Below, piece by piece: positions 1 to 9,612 of a stretch of 64,000 bases of DNA. The translations under genes and the position numbers were made by a program. This DNA is from Flavobacterium yafengii (GTDB lineage Bacteria; Bacteroidota; Bacteroidia; Flavobacteriales; Flavobacteriaceae). The stretch spans positions 186,001-250,000 of the forward strand of contig NZ_JASCRY010000001.1 in assembly GCF_030010375.1 (NCBI RefSeq), written 5' to 3'. The notes beneath the pieces were generated by a model, which did no database searches, was not told the origin of the DNA, and saw nothing but the letters and a program-made list of their open reading frames with translations. The number at the start of each line of letters is the position of its first letter. Position 1 is the first letter of the stretch.

Positions 1-1218
1 TGCATACCGTTTTACATGGCGACCAAAGACCAAGAAGTAGCTCGAAATCTATTGACATACCGCTACAATCAATTGGACAAAGCCATAGAAAATGCTGCCA
101 AATTAGGATTTACTAACGGTGCTGCTTTGTACCCAATGGTAACAATGAATGGCGAGGAATGTCATAACGAATGGGAAATTACTTTTGAAGAAATTCATAG
201 AAATGGAGCCATTGCATTTGCCATTTATAACTTTTACAGATACACTGGCGATTACAGTTACATTCCTGAAAAAGGACTGGAAGTATTAATAGGAATTGCT
301 CGTTTTTGGCATCAAAGAGCTAACTTTTCAACTAATTTAAACCAATACGTAATTCTTGGTGTTACAGGTCCAAACGAATATGAAAACAACGTAAACAATA
401 ATTTCTACACGAATTATATTGCAAAATGGTGTCTGGAATATACCTACGAGCAAATTCAAAAAGTGTCTCTGGAATATCCTTCAGATCACAAAAGAATTAC
501 CGAAAAAGTAAAAATATCGGATTCAGAATTACAATCTTGGAAAAAAGTTTCGGATAATATGTACTTCCCTTTTTCGGAAGAACATAACGTGTATTTGCAA
601 CAAGACGGTTTCTTGGACAAAGAATTAGTTCGTGTAGCTGATTTGGATAAAAGCCAAAGACCAATCAATCAAAAATGGTCTTGGGACCGAATTTTACGTT
701 CGCCGTACATCAAACAAGCCGATGTTTTGCAGTGCTTCTATTTCTTTGAAGATCATTTTTCGAAAGAAGAACTGAAAAACAATTTTGAATTTTACGAATC
801 ATTTACCGTTCATGAAAGTTCACTTTCACCTTGCGTGCATTCGATTCAAGCGGCTTTATTAGACAAAATGGATATGGCATACACGTTCTATTTGAGAACT
901 TCTCGTCTGGATTTAGATGATTATAACAAAGAAGTGGAAGAAGGTTGTCACATTACCTCAATGGCCGGAACCTGGATGAGTATCGTGGAAGGTTTTGGCG
1001 GAATGAGAATTAAGGACGACACACTTCATTTTTCTCCAAAAATTCCAAAAGAATGGGAAGGGTATTCCTTTAAAATCAATTTCAGAAATCAAATTCTGAA
1101 AGTGACGGTGAATCATACAGAAACTTCATTTTCAATTATTGGAAACAAAGAATTGGAAATCGTAGTAAATGGCAAGACTCTTGTGGTCACTGCAGAAAAT
1201 TTAGTTACCGTAAACTAA
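1..1218 (+). CDS. GH65 glycoside phosphorylase (maltose phosphorylase type), 5' end outside window
   Basis: Partial gene: the frame is open from base 1 and the next upstream codons fit the family, so the start lies outside the window. The segment GEECHNEWEITFEEIHRNG (about bases 151-210) is the hallmark of GH65 maltose phosphorylases and carries the general-acid glutamate. The C-terminal part (SMAGTWMSIVEGFGGMR, then a beta-sandwich tail) also fits. The family phosphorolyses maltose or related alpha-glucosides to glucose and beta-glucose-1-phosphate in the cytoplasm. Two exported GH13 amylases follow on the same strand, so a role in maltodextrin breakdown is likely. Kojibiose or trehalose specificity cannot be excluded from sequence alone. 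Confidence 0.9.
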   Translation, partial: CIPFYMATKDQEVARNLLTYRYNQLDKAIENAAKLGFTNGAALYPMVTMNGEECHNEWEITFEEIHRNGAIAFAIYNFYRYTGDYSYIPEKGLEVLIGIARFWHQRANFSTNLNQYVILGVTGPNEYENNVNNNFYTNYIAKWCLEYTYEQIQKVSLEYPSDHKRITEKVKISDSELQSWKKVSDNMYFPFSEEHNVYLQQDGFLDKELVRVADLDKSQRPINQKWSWDRILRSPYIKQADVLQCFYFFEDHFSKEELKNNFEFYESFTVHESSLSPCVHSIQAALLDKMDMAYTFYLRTSRLDLDDYNKEVEEGCHITSMAGTWMSIVEGFGGMRIKDDTLHFSPKIPKEWEGYSFKINFRNQILKVTVNHTETSFSIIGNKELEIVVNGKTLVVTAENLVTVN

Positions 1219-1259
1219 ACAATTGCTAGAACTTGTAGTTAATTCTATCATTTGATCCC

Positions 1260-1310
1260 AAGCCTCGCTAGGCTTACTAACAATCCCAATAACATTGGGA
1301 TTGTTTAATT
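1260..1310 (+). terminator. Two consecutive hairpins after the GH65 gene
   Basis: The first stem is AAGCCT/AGGCTT with a 4-base loop (1260-1275). The second is a perfect 12-bp stem, AACAATCCCAAT/ATTGGGATTGTT, with a 3-base loop (1279-1305), followed by a short T-rich stretch. The position 40-90 bases after the stop codon fits a factor-independent terminator, although the T tract is weak. Confidence 0.6.
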
Positions 1311-1433
1311 GATAACTGTTCTTAATTCAAATTTGAGCATTTCAATTTCTATAAAATCGGCTGACTAGTTTAAAGTAAAAAACTTTATTTTAAGTTAGCG
1401 AAAAATCTAAATGTCAATAAAATATATTTCACA

Positions 1434-3311
1434 ATGCATAAAACAGGTTCGTTTCCGTTCATAAATAGGAGCTTTCTAAAAAAAATAACCTTATTCCTTT
1501 TTTTTATGTCTTTAACTTTAAATGCTCAAATCGACAAAATTGAACCGCCTTTTTGGTACGCAGGAATGCAAAATCCAGAACTGCAAATTCTTTTTTATGG
1601 CAAAGACATTTCTCAATACCAAGTCACAGTTTCTAATGGCATAAAAATAACTAACGTTAAAAGAACGGAAAACTCCAACTACATTTTTGTTACCATTGAC
1701 ACCAAAAAAGTGGCTGCCTCTGATTTCGTTTTTACTTTTAAAAACAACAACAAAGAAACGTTTACACAAAAATACAGCTTGCGCCAAAGAAGAGAAAATT
1801 CAGCGCAACGCAAAAGCTTTGATTCTTCGGATATGATGTATTTATTGATGCCGGATCGCTTTGCCAATGGAAACAGAAACAACGACAGTGAAAACGCCAC
1901 CCAAGAAAAATACAATAGAGAATCACCTGGCGGAAGACACGGTGGCGATATTGAAGGCATCATAAAAAACTTAGATTATATAGCAGAACTGGGCGCAACG
2001 ACCATTTGGAGTACGCCACTTTGCGAGGATAATGACGCTAGACATTCGTATCATACCTATGGTCAATCTGATGTTTATAAAATAGATCCACGTTTCGGGA
2101 CTAATGCAGATTATGTTCGATTGGCTGCCGAAATGCATAAAAGAGACATGAAACTCGTGATGGATTATGTGACGAATCACTGGGGAATTGAACATTGGAT
2201 GATGAAAGATTTACCTACAAAAGAATGGATCAATCAATTTGACACCTACACACAAACCAATCATAAAAGAACGGTCATTCACGACACCAATGCAGCTGAA
2301 ATTGATAAAAAAGTAGCGATAGACGGTTGGTTTGTTCCATCGATGCCCGATTTAAATTTAAAGAATCCTTTGACTTTAAAATACCTGATTCAAAATGCCA
2401 TTTGGTGGATTGAATATGCTGATTTAGATGGTTTCAGAGTCGACACGTATAATTATTCAGACCCAAAAGGAATCGCAAAATGGACAAAATCCATTACGGA
2501 TGAATACCCAAATTTTAATATTGTAGGGGAAGTTTGGATGCAAAGTCAAGCGCAAATGGCGTATTGGCAAAAAGACAGTAAAATTGCTGAAATACAAAAT
2601 TACAACTCGTATTTACCTAGTGTAATGGATTTTACATTATATGAGGCAACCAGCAAAGCGTTCAGTGAAGACGAAGGAACTTGGGACAAAGGAGTGGTGA
2701 AAATGTATGATAATTTTACAAATGATTTTCTGTATCCAAACATCAATAATATGTTGATTTTTGTTGAAAATCACGACACGAATCGTTTCAATCAAACCTA
2801 CGGAAACGACATCAGAAAATACAAGATGGCAATGACTTTGATGGCTACCGTTCGTGGAATTCCTCAATTGTATTATGGAAGTGAAATAGGTATGGCCGGT
2901 GATAAAAACAAAGGCGATGCTGATATTCGTCAAGATTTCCCTGGCGGTTGGGAAGGCGATCAAAACAATGCTTTCATCAAAGAAGGAAGAACTCCGGGAC
3001 AAAGCGATTATTTTAATTTTACTTCTAAATTATTCAATTGGAGAAAAACAAAAGCGGCGGTTCATTTTGGAAAAATGACACATTACATTCCGGAGAATAA
3101 TATCTACGTTTATTTTAGATACAACAAAGATGAAACGGTGATGGTTCTAATGAACAATAGTAATGAGACCAAAACTGTCAATACACATCGTTTCAAAGAA
3201 AACATCAAAGACTTTAAAACCGGAAAAGATGTAATTTCTGAACTTACATTTGACGTTACAAACGAAATTATAATAGAACCTAAGTCCGTTTTGATTTTAG
3301 AACTTAAGTAA
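1434..3311 (+). CDS. Secreted GH13 alpha-amylase family enzyme (neopullulanase/cyclomaltodextrinase-like, SusA-like)
   Basis: 625 residues. An N-terminal signal peptide (hydrophobic stretch near residues 17-30, ending LNAQ) indicates export, probably to the periplasm. A small N-terminal beta domain of the cyclomaltodextrinase type precedes the GH13 barrel. All four GH13 motifs are visible: DYVTNH (~243), GFRVDTYNY with the nucleophile Asp (~336), GEVW with the acid Glu (~367) and ENHD (~445). A C-terminal beta domain follows. In the Bacteroides Sus system this architecture (SusA) degrades imported maltodextrins in the periplasm. It sits between a GH65 phosphorylase and a second amylase, which supports a shared maltodextrin pathway. 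The exact bond specificity is inferred, not shown. Confidence 0.9.
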   Translation: MHKTGSFPFINRSFLKKITLFLFFMSLTLNAQIDKIEPPFWYAGMQNPELQILFYGKDISQYQVTVSNGIKITNVKRTENSNYIFVTIDTKKVAASDFVFTFKNNNKETFTQKYSLRQRRENSAQRKSFDSSDMMYLLMPDRFANGNRNNDSENATQEKYNRESPGGRHGGDIEGIIKNLDYIAELGATTIWSTPLCEDNDARHSYHTYGQSDVYKIDPRFGTNADYVRLAAEMHKRDMKLVMDYVTNHWGIEHWMMKDLPTKEWINQFDTYTQTNHKRTVIHDTNAAEIDKKVAIDGWFVPSMPDLNLKNPLTLKYLIQNAIWWIEYADLDGFRVDTYNYSDPKGIAKWTKSITDEYPNFNIVGEVWMQSQAQMAYWQKDSKIAEIQNYNSYLPSVMDFTLYEATSKAFSEDEGTWDKGVVKMYDNFTNDFLYPNINNMLIFVENHDTNRFNQTYGNDIRKYKMAMTLMATVRGIPQLYYGSEIGMAGDKNKGDADIRQDFPGGWEGDQNNAFIKEGRTPGQSDYFNFTSKLFNWRKTKAAVHFGKMTHYIPENNIYVYFRYNKDETVMVLMNNSNETKTVNTHRFKENIKDFKTGKDVISELTFDVTNEIIIEPKSVLILELK

Positions 3312-3391
3312 TTTGAACCTTGTAAAGCATTTAAGCGATTTGATAATTCCTTATATGTTTCAAAAAAAAATAATCATTTAATGCTATAAAA

Positions 3392-5050
3392 ATGAAAAAA
3401 TATTCAATCCCACTTTTACTATTAACCATGACAATAATAAGTAGTTGCTCCAGTACACAAACAGTTGCTGAGAGTAACAAAACACCTTTCGTTTGGGAAG
3501 GAGCGAATGTTTATTTCTTAATGACAGACCGTTTTAATAATGGCGACACTTCAAATGATATAAACTTCAACAGAACCAAAACAACGGGAAAACTTCGTGG
3601 TTTTGAAGGTGGTGATATCAAAGGAATTTCTCAAAAAATTGACGAAGGTTATTTTGATAAATTAGGAATTAATGCCATTTGGTTTACACCAATAGTGGAG
3701 CAAATTCACGATGGTGTTGATGAAGGAACCGGTTTAAGTTATGGCTTTCATGGCTATTGGGCAAAAGACTGGACGAACTTAGATCCTAACTTTGGAACAA
3801 AAGAAGATTTGGCTGCATTAGTTCAAAAAGCACACGCACACGGAATCCGAATCATTCTTGATGGCGTAATCAATCATACCGGTCCCGTAACTCCCAAAGA
3901 TACGGTTTGGCCAAATGACTGGGTGCGAACAGGACCCAATTGCGATTACAAATCGTTTGAAAATACAACTGCGTGTACGCTGGTTTCTAATCTTCCGGAT
4001 ATAAAAACAGAAAACAATCAAGCTGTCGCTTTACCTCCTTTTTTAATCGAAAAATGGAAGAAAGAAGGACGTTACGAACAAGAAATGAAAGAACTTGATG
4101 CGTTTTTTGCGCGCACGGGATATCCAAGAGCGCCAAAATATTACATCATCAAATGGTTGACGGATTATATTACGGATTACGGAATTGACGGTTATCGTGG
4201 CGACACGGTAAAACATACCGATGAAACGGTTTGGGCTGATTTCAAGACCCAATGTGATTATGCTTTTGCAACTTGGAAGAAAAACAATCCGACAAAAGTT
4301 TTAGATAATAATCCTTTTTACACCATTGCTGAAGTTTATAATTATGGTATCAGCGGCGGACAAGATTTTGATTTTGGAGACAAAAAAATAAACTATTTTA
4401 AAAATGGTTTCAACAATATGATCAATTTTGAGTTCAAATGGGATGCACAAAAAGACTATGAATTTATATTTTCCAAATATTCTGATAAGTTAAACAATGA
4501 CTTAAAAGGATATAGTGTTTTGAACTATTTGTCTTCACACGATGACGGCGGACCATTTGATGCAAATCGTACCAAAACTATAGAAAGCGGAACAAAATTA
4601 TTACTGAGTCCTGGACTTTCTCAAGTATATTATGGTGATGAAAGCGCTCGTTCTTTAGTTATCGAAGGAACAAAAGGCGATGCAACATTACGTTCATTTA
4701 TGAATTGGGAAGCTATCAAATCAAATCCTGAAACCCAAAAAACATTGTTGCATTGGCAAAAATTAGGTCAATTCAGGAAAAACCATCCTTCGATTGGAGC
4801 AGGAATTCACAAGCAAATTTCGGCTCAACCGTATGTTTTTAGCAGAACTTTCTCTAAAGGAGATTATACAGATAAAGTAGTTGTTGGATTGGATTTGGTA
4901 ATTGGTACAAAAGAACTTGCTGTAGATTCAATTTTCGCAGACGGCACATCATTAAAAGATGCCTATTCCGGAAAAGAAGCAATTGTTTCCAATGGAAAAG
5001 TGACAATCAATACTGAATTTGATATTGTTTTATTAGAATTGAAAAAATAA
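3392..5050 (+). CDS. GH13 alpha-amylase lipoprotein
   Basis: 552 residues with a lipoprotein signal (MKKYS...TIISSC, lipid-accepting Cys near residue 19). It is therefore membrane anchored, possibly on the cell surface as in SusG. GH13 motifs are intact: DGVINH (~156), GYRGD with the nucleophile (~270), AEVY (~313) and SSHDD (~380). The gene follows the first amylase after an 80-base gap with no evident terminator, so cotranscription is likely. It would start the degradation of external starch or glycogen, with products passed to the periplasmic amylase and the phosphorylase. A strong hairpin terminator lies just downstream. Confidence 0.88.
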   Translation: MKKYSIPLLLLTMTIISSCSSTQTVAESNKTPFVWEGANVYFLMTDRFNNGDTSNDINFNRTKTTGKLRGFEGGDIKGISQKIDEGYFDKLGINAIWFTPIVEQIHDGVDEGTGLSYGFHGYWAKDWTNLDPNFGTKEDLAALVQKAHAHGIRIILDGVINHTGPVTPKDTVWPNDWVRTGPNCDYKSFENTTACTLVSNLPDIKTENNQAVALPPFLIEKWKKEGRYEQEMKELDAFFARTGYPRAPKYYIIKWLTDYITDYGIDGYRGDTVKHTDETVWADFKTQCDYAFATWKKNNPTKVLDNNPFYTIAEVYNYGISGGQDFDFGDKKINYFKNGFNNMINFEFKWDAQKDYEFIFSKYSDKLNNDLKGYSVLNYLSSHDDGGPFDANRTKTIESGTKLLLSPGLSQVYYGDESARSLVIEGTKGDATLRSFMNWEAIKSNPETQKTLLHWQKLGQFRKNHPSIGAGIHKQISAQPYVFSRTFSKGDYTDKVVVGLDLVIGTKELAVDSIFADGTSLKDAYSGKEAIVSNGKVTINTEFDIVLLELKK

Positions 5051-5069
5051 TTCGAAAATAATTTCATCC

Positions 5070-5100
5070 AAACGCCTTTAGAAATGAAGGCGTTTTTTTT
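5070..5100 (+). terminator. Rho-independent terminator after the amylase operon
   Basis: A 9-bp stem AAACGCCTT/AAGGCGTTT with an 8-base loop is followed by a run of eight or more T residues. It lies 20 bases after the amylase stop codon. Confidence 0.85.
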
Positions 5101-5130
5101 ATGTTTACCTTTACCAAAAAATAAAAGACA

Positions 5131-5808
5131 ATGCTCAAAATTGGACATCGTGGTGCAAAAGGACATGAACCCGAGAATACCTTTATTTCGTTCCAAAAAG
5201 CATTAGACATGCAAGTGGACGGCATTGAACTTGACGTGCATTTGAGTGCTGATGGCGAAATAATGGTTATTCATGACGAATCTATTGACCGAACGACCAA
5301 CGGAAAAGGTTTTGTAAATGCATTATCTTTGCGCGAATTGAAAGCCTTTAGAATAAATGGAGAGCAGCAAATCCCAACTCTGAAGGAGGTTTTTGATTTG
5401 GTAAACCAAGATTGTTTTATCAATATTGAGCTCAAAAGTTATGAGGCAACCGATAAAGTAGTTTCGCTTATTGAAAAATACGTCACTAAAAAAGGATGGA
5501 AATACGACCGGTTTTTAATTTCCAGTTTTGATTGGAATGCGCTGCAACAAGTGGCGTTTTTAAATGATAAAATCCCTATTGGCGTTTTAACGGAAACCGA
5601 TTTAGACTTGGCTTTGGCTTTCGCCAAATTCATTCAGGCAAAATCCATTCATCCGCATTTTCATTTATTGACAAAAGAAAACACGGCAAAAATACAGGAA
5701 AAAGGATTGCAGGTTTTCCCTTGGACCATCAATGAATTAGAAGACATTCAAAAAATAAAAACATTCAACGTAAACGGAATCATCACTGATTTCCCAAATA
5801 GAATATGA
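5131..5808 (+). CDS. Glycerophosphodiester phosphodiesterase
   Basis: 225 residues, no signal peptide, so cytosolic. It has the GDPD signature: HRGAKGHEPENT (residues 6-17), GIELDVHLS (~35-43) and IHDESIDRTTNG (~51-62), which supply the catalytic His pair and the metal-binding Glu/Asp residues of the TIM barrel. The enzyme hydrolyses glycerophosphodiesters from phospholipid turnover to glycerol-3-phosphate and an alcohol. The length is normal for bacterial GDPDs. The stop codon overlaps the start of the next gene by four bases (ATGA), so the two are translationally coupled. Confidence 0.93.
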   Translation: MLKIGHRGAKGHEPENTFISFQKALDMQVDGIELDVHLSADGEIMVIHDESIDRTTNGKGFVNALSLRELKAFRINGEQQIPTLKEVFDLVNQDCFINIELKSYEATDKVVSLIEKYVTKKGWKYDRFLISSFDWNALQQVAFLNDKIPIGVLTETDLDLALAFAKFIQAKSIHPHFHLLTKENTAKIQEKGLQVFPWTINELEDIQKIKTFNVNGIITDFPNRI

Positions 5809-7025
5809 ACCAGAATTACGATATAATAATAGTAGGCGGCGGTGCGGCAGGTTTTTTTACAGCGATTAATATTGTGGAAAAAAATCCAAAATTAAAAGTT
5901 GCAATTCTGGAACGCGGAGCTGAAGTATTGCAAAAAGTTAGAATTTCCGGTGGCGGAAGATGCAACGTAACGCACGCTTGTTTTGAACCGAATGAATTGG
6001 TGAAGTTTTATCCGCGTGGCGAAAAAGAATTACGCGGTCCTTTTCATCAGTTTTGTTCTGGAGATACGATTGAATGGTTCGAGAAACATGGCGTAGAACT
6101 CAAAATTGAAACGGATGGACGCATGTTTCCCGTTTCGAATTCATCTCAAACAATTATTGATTGTTTCCTGAAAGCAACACAAAAACTAGGAATTGCAGTG
6201 CTTACGGGACAAAGTGTGCAATCTATTTTCAATGCCGAAGTTTCGGGAGGAAATTTTTGGAAAATTGAAACCCAAACCGAAAATTATCTTGCCGAAAAGC
6301 TGATTTTAGCCACAGGGAGCAATCCTAAAGTATGGGAAATGTTACAGAATTTTGGTCACGCAGTTATCAGCCCGGTTCCTTCCCTATTCACTTTCAACAT
6401 CAAAGATTCCAGAATAAAAGAATTACCCGGAGTTGCGGCACAAGTTACCGTAAAAGTAAAAGACACCAAACTTACTTCAACGGGACCGTTGTTAATTACC
6501 CATTGGGGAATGAGCGGGCCCGCAATTTTGAAACTCTCCGCTTGGGGTGCCCGAATCTTGCATGACAAAAATTATCAGTTTACCATTTTCGTAAATTGGT
6601 TGAATGATGAAGACACTGCTGATGTCGAGAAAAAGCTAAAAGATTTAAAACAAGAACACGCTAAAAAATCAGTTTCAAAAAAATCACCTTTCGAATTAAC
6701 CAATCGATTATGGGAAAGTTTAGTGCTTGCTTCCGGAATTGAAGTGGAGACGAAATGGGCCGATTTATCTAAAATACAATTGCAAAATCTAGCCAATCAG
6801 TTGACGAATGGGACTTTTCAGGTAAACGGAAAAAGCACGTTTAAGGAAGAATTTGTAACTGCTGGCGGGATTGATTTAAAAGAAATCAACTTCAAAACAA
6901 TGGAAAGCAAACTACACGAAAATCTTTATTTTGCTGGTGAAATCGTGAATATTGATGCCATTACAGGCGGATTCAATTTTCAGAATGCGTGGACCAGCGG
7001 GTTTATTGTGGCAAATGCCGTTTAG
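5805..7025 (+). CDS. HI0933/BaiN-like FAD-dependent flavoprotein
   Basis: 406 residues. The N-terminal dinucleotide-binding motif IIIVGGGAAG and the family motif RISGGGRCNVTHA are clear. The C-terminal segment AGEIVNIDAITGGFNFQNAWTSG closes the FAD site and is typical of the HI0933 family. These proteins are widespread NAD(P)/FAD-dependent oxidoreductases. Most have no proven substrate, although BaiN in clostridia reduces bile-acid intermediates, and that role should not be transferred here. It overlaps the GDPD gene by four bases, so both are probably made from one transcript. Confidence 0.9.
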   Translation: MNQNYDIIIVGGGAAGFFTAINIVEKNPKLKVAILERGAEVLQKVRISGGGRCNVTHACFEPNELVKFYPRGEKELRGPFHQFCSGDTIEWFEKHGVELKIETDGRMFPVSNSSQTIIDCFLKATQKLGIAVLTGQSVQSIFNAEVSGGNFWKIETQTENYLAEKLILATGSNPKVWEMLQNFGHAVISPVPSLFTFNIKDSRIKELPGVAAQVTVKVKDTKLTSTGPLLITHWGMSGPAILKLSAWGARILHDKNYQFTIFVNWLNDEDTADVEKKLKDLKQEHAKKSVSKKSPFELTNRLWESLVLASGIEVETKWADLSKIQLQNLANQLTNGTFQVNGKSTFKEEFVTAGGIDLKEINFKTMESKLHENLYFAGEIVNIDAITGGFNFQNAWTSGFIVANAV

Positions 7026-7125
7026 ACCAAAGTCATTATACTACAAAACTTTAATTAAGAGAACTTTAGTTTTTGATTAACATGAATTTATTATTCTGTT
7101 TTCATTTTCACCGAATGATTTGAAT

Positions 7126-7890
7126 ATGTTTGTAATCAAAATATTACGAATGATTAAAAGCTACTTTTTTGTTTTCTTACTGTTTTTTGTACTTCAATCT
7201 GGTTTCTCACAAACCGAAAAATTAATTCACGGAAAAGTTTTACACGAACAATTTCCAGTGGAAAAAGTTGAGGTTGCTAATTTTAGTTCTAAAAAAATCA
7301 CCCTTACTAATGCATCCGGGGAATTTTCTATTTTGGCAAAATCGGGTGACGAACTCATTTTTATTTCGAAAAACCATGATGTCAAAAAATTTGTCTTGGA
7401 TGAAAAGACCATTAGCAAAAACAACCTCATCATTTTGTTAATCCTAAAACCAGAAGAATTAAAAGAGGTTATGGTTACAAAAATGCCTTCCATTAAATTA
7501 AGCACTGATAAAGCGTATGAACAAGGAAAGCTTGATAAATTAGCTTTAGAGAAAGCCGCAAGAACTCTAAAAAACTCCGGAGTTTACACCGGAACTATTG
7601 AAAACGGCATGGATTTTATGCGAATTGGCGGAATGATTTTAGGACTATTCAAAAAAGAAAAAGAGGAAGTTCCAGAAAATAAGCCACAAATTGAATTCAA
7701 ACAATTGGCAAAAAGCAGCTGTGATGAAAAGTTTTATTTTCAAACTTTAAAATTAAAACCAGACCAAATAGATCTTTTCCTCGAATTTTGCGATGCAGAT
7801 CCAAAATCAAAAACAGTAGCTGAAAGCAACAATGTATTAAGTGTAATGGATTTTTTGCTTGCGAAAAATATTGAATTTAAAAAACTATAA
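7126..7890 (+). CDS. Secreted protein with carboxypeptidase-regulatory-like domain, function unknown
   Basis: About 254 residues from ATG 7126. A second ATG at 7150 would give a cleaner signal peptide (MIKSYFFVFLLFFVLQSGFS), so the start is uncertain. After the signal peptide comes a short beta-sandwich segment with the pattern GKV...V.V.N.S..KITLTNASGEFSI, typical of CarboxypepD_reg-like domains in Bacteroidetes. The rest is lysine-rich and lacks a motif I recognise. Such proteins are usually periplasmic or cell-envelope associated. It converges with the tspO gene only 8 bases downstream. No enzymatic function can be assigned. Confidence 0.75.
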   Translation: MFVIKILRMIKSYFFVFLLFFVLQSGFSQTEKLIHGKVLHEQFPVEKVEVANFSSKKITLTNASGEFSILAKSGDELIFISKNHDVKKFVLDEKTISKNNLIILLILKPEELKEVMVTKMPSIKLSTDKAYEQGKLDKLALEKAARTLKNSGVYTGTIENGMDFMRIGGMILGLFKKEKEEVPENKPQIEFKQLAKSSCDEKFYFQTLKLKPDQIDLFLEFCDADPKSKTVAESNNVLSVMDFLLAKNIEFKKL

Positions 7891-7898
7891 ACAGAATA

Positions 7899-8375
7899 CT
7901 ATCGATTCAACCACCAAATACTTCCATTTAAAACGGCGGCAAAACTTACCCAAGCCAAATACGGAAGGAATAAATAGCCCGCAATTTTATTGATTTTGGC
8001 AAATTGAACGTACGTTTCAAAAATCATCAACCACAATACAATAATTTCTAATCCGGCTAGCATTGGGTTGTGTAATCCAAAGAATAAATACGACCATAAA
8101 GCATTTAATGCCAATTGTATCGCAAAGAAAACCAAAGCTTTTTTCACAACTTCTTTTTCAGTTTCTATTCGATCCCAAACTAATCCTGCCGCAACACCCA
8201 TCATCACATAAAGCATACTCCAAACGGGTGCAAAAATCCAATTGGGCGGATTAAAACTTGGTTTTATTAAAGTGGGATACCACGTTGTAATGGCAGAACG
8301 AGTAACTATTCCAGAGAAATAACCAATGGCAAGACACGTAACAACAACTGCTAATATTCGGGTGATTTTATTCAT
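7899..8375 (-). CDS. tspO: TspO/MBR family membrane protein
   Basis: 158 residues with five predicted transmembrane segments. The conserved loop WYPTLIKPSFNPPNWIFAPVWSMLYVMMG has the Pro/Trp pattern of the TspO/MBR family, written here in part only (PSFNPPNWIFAPVW). The C-terminal NGSIWWLN also fits. TspO proteins bind porphyrins and cholesterol-like ligands and are linked to stress or tetrapyrrole regulation in bacteria, but the molecular role is unsettled. The gene is divergent from the mevalonate decarboxylase gene and convergent with the upstream secreted protein gene. Confidence 0.9.
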   Translation of the reverse strand: MNKITRILAVVVTCLAIGYFSGIVTRSAITTWYPTLIKPSFNPPNWIFAPVWSMLYVMMGVAAGLVWDRIETEKEVVKKALVFFAIQLALNALWSYLFFGLHNPMLAGLEIIVLWLMIFETYVQFAKINKIAGYLFLPYLAWVSFAAVLNGSIWWLNR

Positions 8376-8463
8376 TTTTATATTTTTCTAATGCGAGCCA
8401 AATTTAATCAAAAGTTTAGTACAATTCGACAAATAAACAAATCTGCTTGTAAATCAAAAAAAG

Positions 8464-8471
8464 TATCTTTG
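8464..8471 (+). promoter_or_regulatory. -7 element TATCTTTG upstream of mevalonate diphosphate decarboxylase
   Basis: TATCTTTG matches the Bacteroidetes -7 consensus TAnnTTTG and lies 17 bases before the ATG. The only nearby TTG (8447-8449) gives a 14-base spacer, shorter than usual, so the -33 part is unclear. Confidence 0.6.
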
Positions 8472-8488
8472 CGTAAATTTATACATTC

Positions 8489-9571
8489 ATGATTTCAGTA
8501 AACGATTTTATTCCATCAAAATATACGCATTCGATTGAAAAGGGAAATTTTCAATGGAGCGCACCCAGCAACATTGCCCTTGTAAAATATTGGGGAAAAA
8601 AGGACAATCAAATTCCAGCGAATCCTTCGGTGAGTTTTACCTTGAATAATTGTAAAACGATTACCAAATTGGCTTTCGCCAAAAAAGAAAACGATGATAC
8701 ATTTTCATTTGATTTACTTTTTGAAGGACAACCAAAAGAAGATTTCAAACCGAAAATTCAAAAGTTTTTGGAACGAATAGAAATCTATTTGCCGTTTTTA
8801 AAAGAATATCACTTTACGATTGACACGGAAAATACCTTTCCACACAGTTCCGGAATAGCTTCATCAGCATCTGGAATGGCAGCTTTGGCGATGAACTTGA
8901 TGAGTTTAGAAAAAGCGTTACATCCTGAAATGACTGAGGAATATTTCTATCAAAAAGCATCTTTATTAGCGCGTTTGGGTTCTGGAAGCGCTTGTAGAAG
9001 TGTAAAAGGACAAGTGGTAGTTTGGGGTAATCATGCAAATATTTCCGGAAGTTCTGATTTATTTGGAGTTGTATTTCCAAATGCGATTCATACTAATTTT
9101 AAGAATTTTCAAGATACTATTTTACTGGTTGACAAAGGTGAAAAACAAGTTTCAAGTACCATTGGGCATGATTTAATGCACAACCATCCTTTTGCCGAAA
9201 GGCGATTTGCACAAGCCCATGAAAACTTGGATCAACTAATTTCAATTTTTGAAAGTGGAAATCTGGACGAATTCATCAAAATTGTAGAGAGCGAAGCCTT
9301 GACTTTGCATGCCATGATGATGACCTCGATGCCTTATTTTATATTGATGAAACCGAATACTTTAGAGATTATAAATGCGATTTGGAAATTTAGAAATGAG
9401 ACTAAAATTCCGGTTTGTTTCACGCTGGATGCTGGTGCAAATGTGCATGTTTTATATCCTGAAAATGTTGCCAAAACAGTTTTACAATTTATTAAGAACG
9501 AATTAGTTGGCTATTGTCAAAATGGTCAGTACATTTGTGACGAAATTGGAAATGGGGCTTTGTTGATTTAA
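8489..9571 (+). CDS. mvaD: Diphosphomevalonate decarboxylase
   Basis: 360 residues, GHMP superfamily. The N-terminal ApSNIALVKYWGKKD motif and the ATP-binding loop SSGIASSASGMAAL are diagnostic of mevalonate-5-diphosphate decarboxylase, and LDAGANVHVLYP near the C-terminus also fits. It converts mevalonate-5-diphosphate to isopentenyl diphosphate with ATP use and CO2 release, in the cytosol. A mevalonate kinase gene lies two genes downstream and a UbiA prenyltransferase further on, so the block serves isoprenoid synthesis. The mevalonate route, rather than the MEP route, is usual in Flavobacteriaceae. Confidence 0.95.
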   Translation: MISVNDFIPSKYTHSIEKGNFQWSAPSNIALVKYWGKKDNQIPANPSVSFTLNNCKTITKLAFAKKENDDTFSFDLLFEGQPKEDFKPKIQKFLERIEIYLPFLKEYHFTIDTENTFPHSSGIASSASGMAALAMNLMSLEKALHPEMTEEYFYQKASLLARLGSGSACRSVKGQVVVWGNHANISGSSDLFGVVFPNAIHTNFKNFQDTILLVDKGEKQVSSTIGHDLMHNHPFAERRFAQAHENLDQLISIFESGNLDEFIKIVESEALTLHAMMMTSMPYFILMKPNTLEIINAIWKFRNETKIPVCFTLDAGANVHVLYPENVAKTVLQFIKNELVGYCQNGQYICDEIGNGALLI

Positions 9572-9612
9572 TTTGTTTTTTTCCTATCTTTATTTTTTAA
9601 AGAACTAAAATT

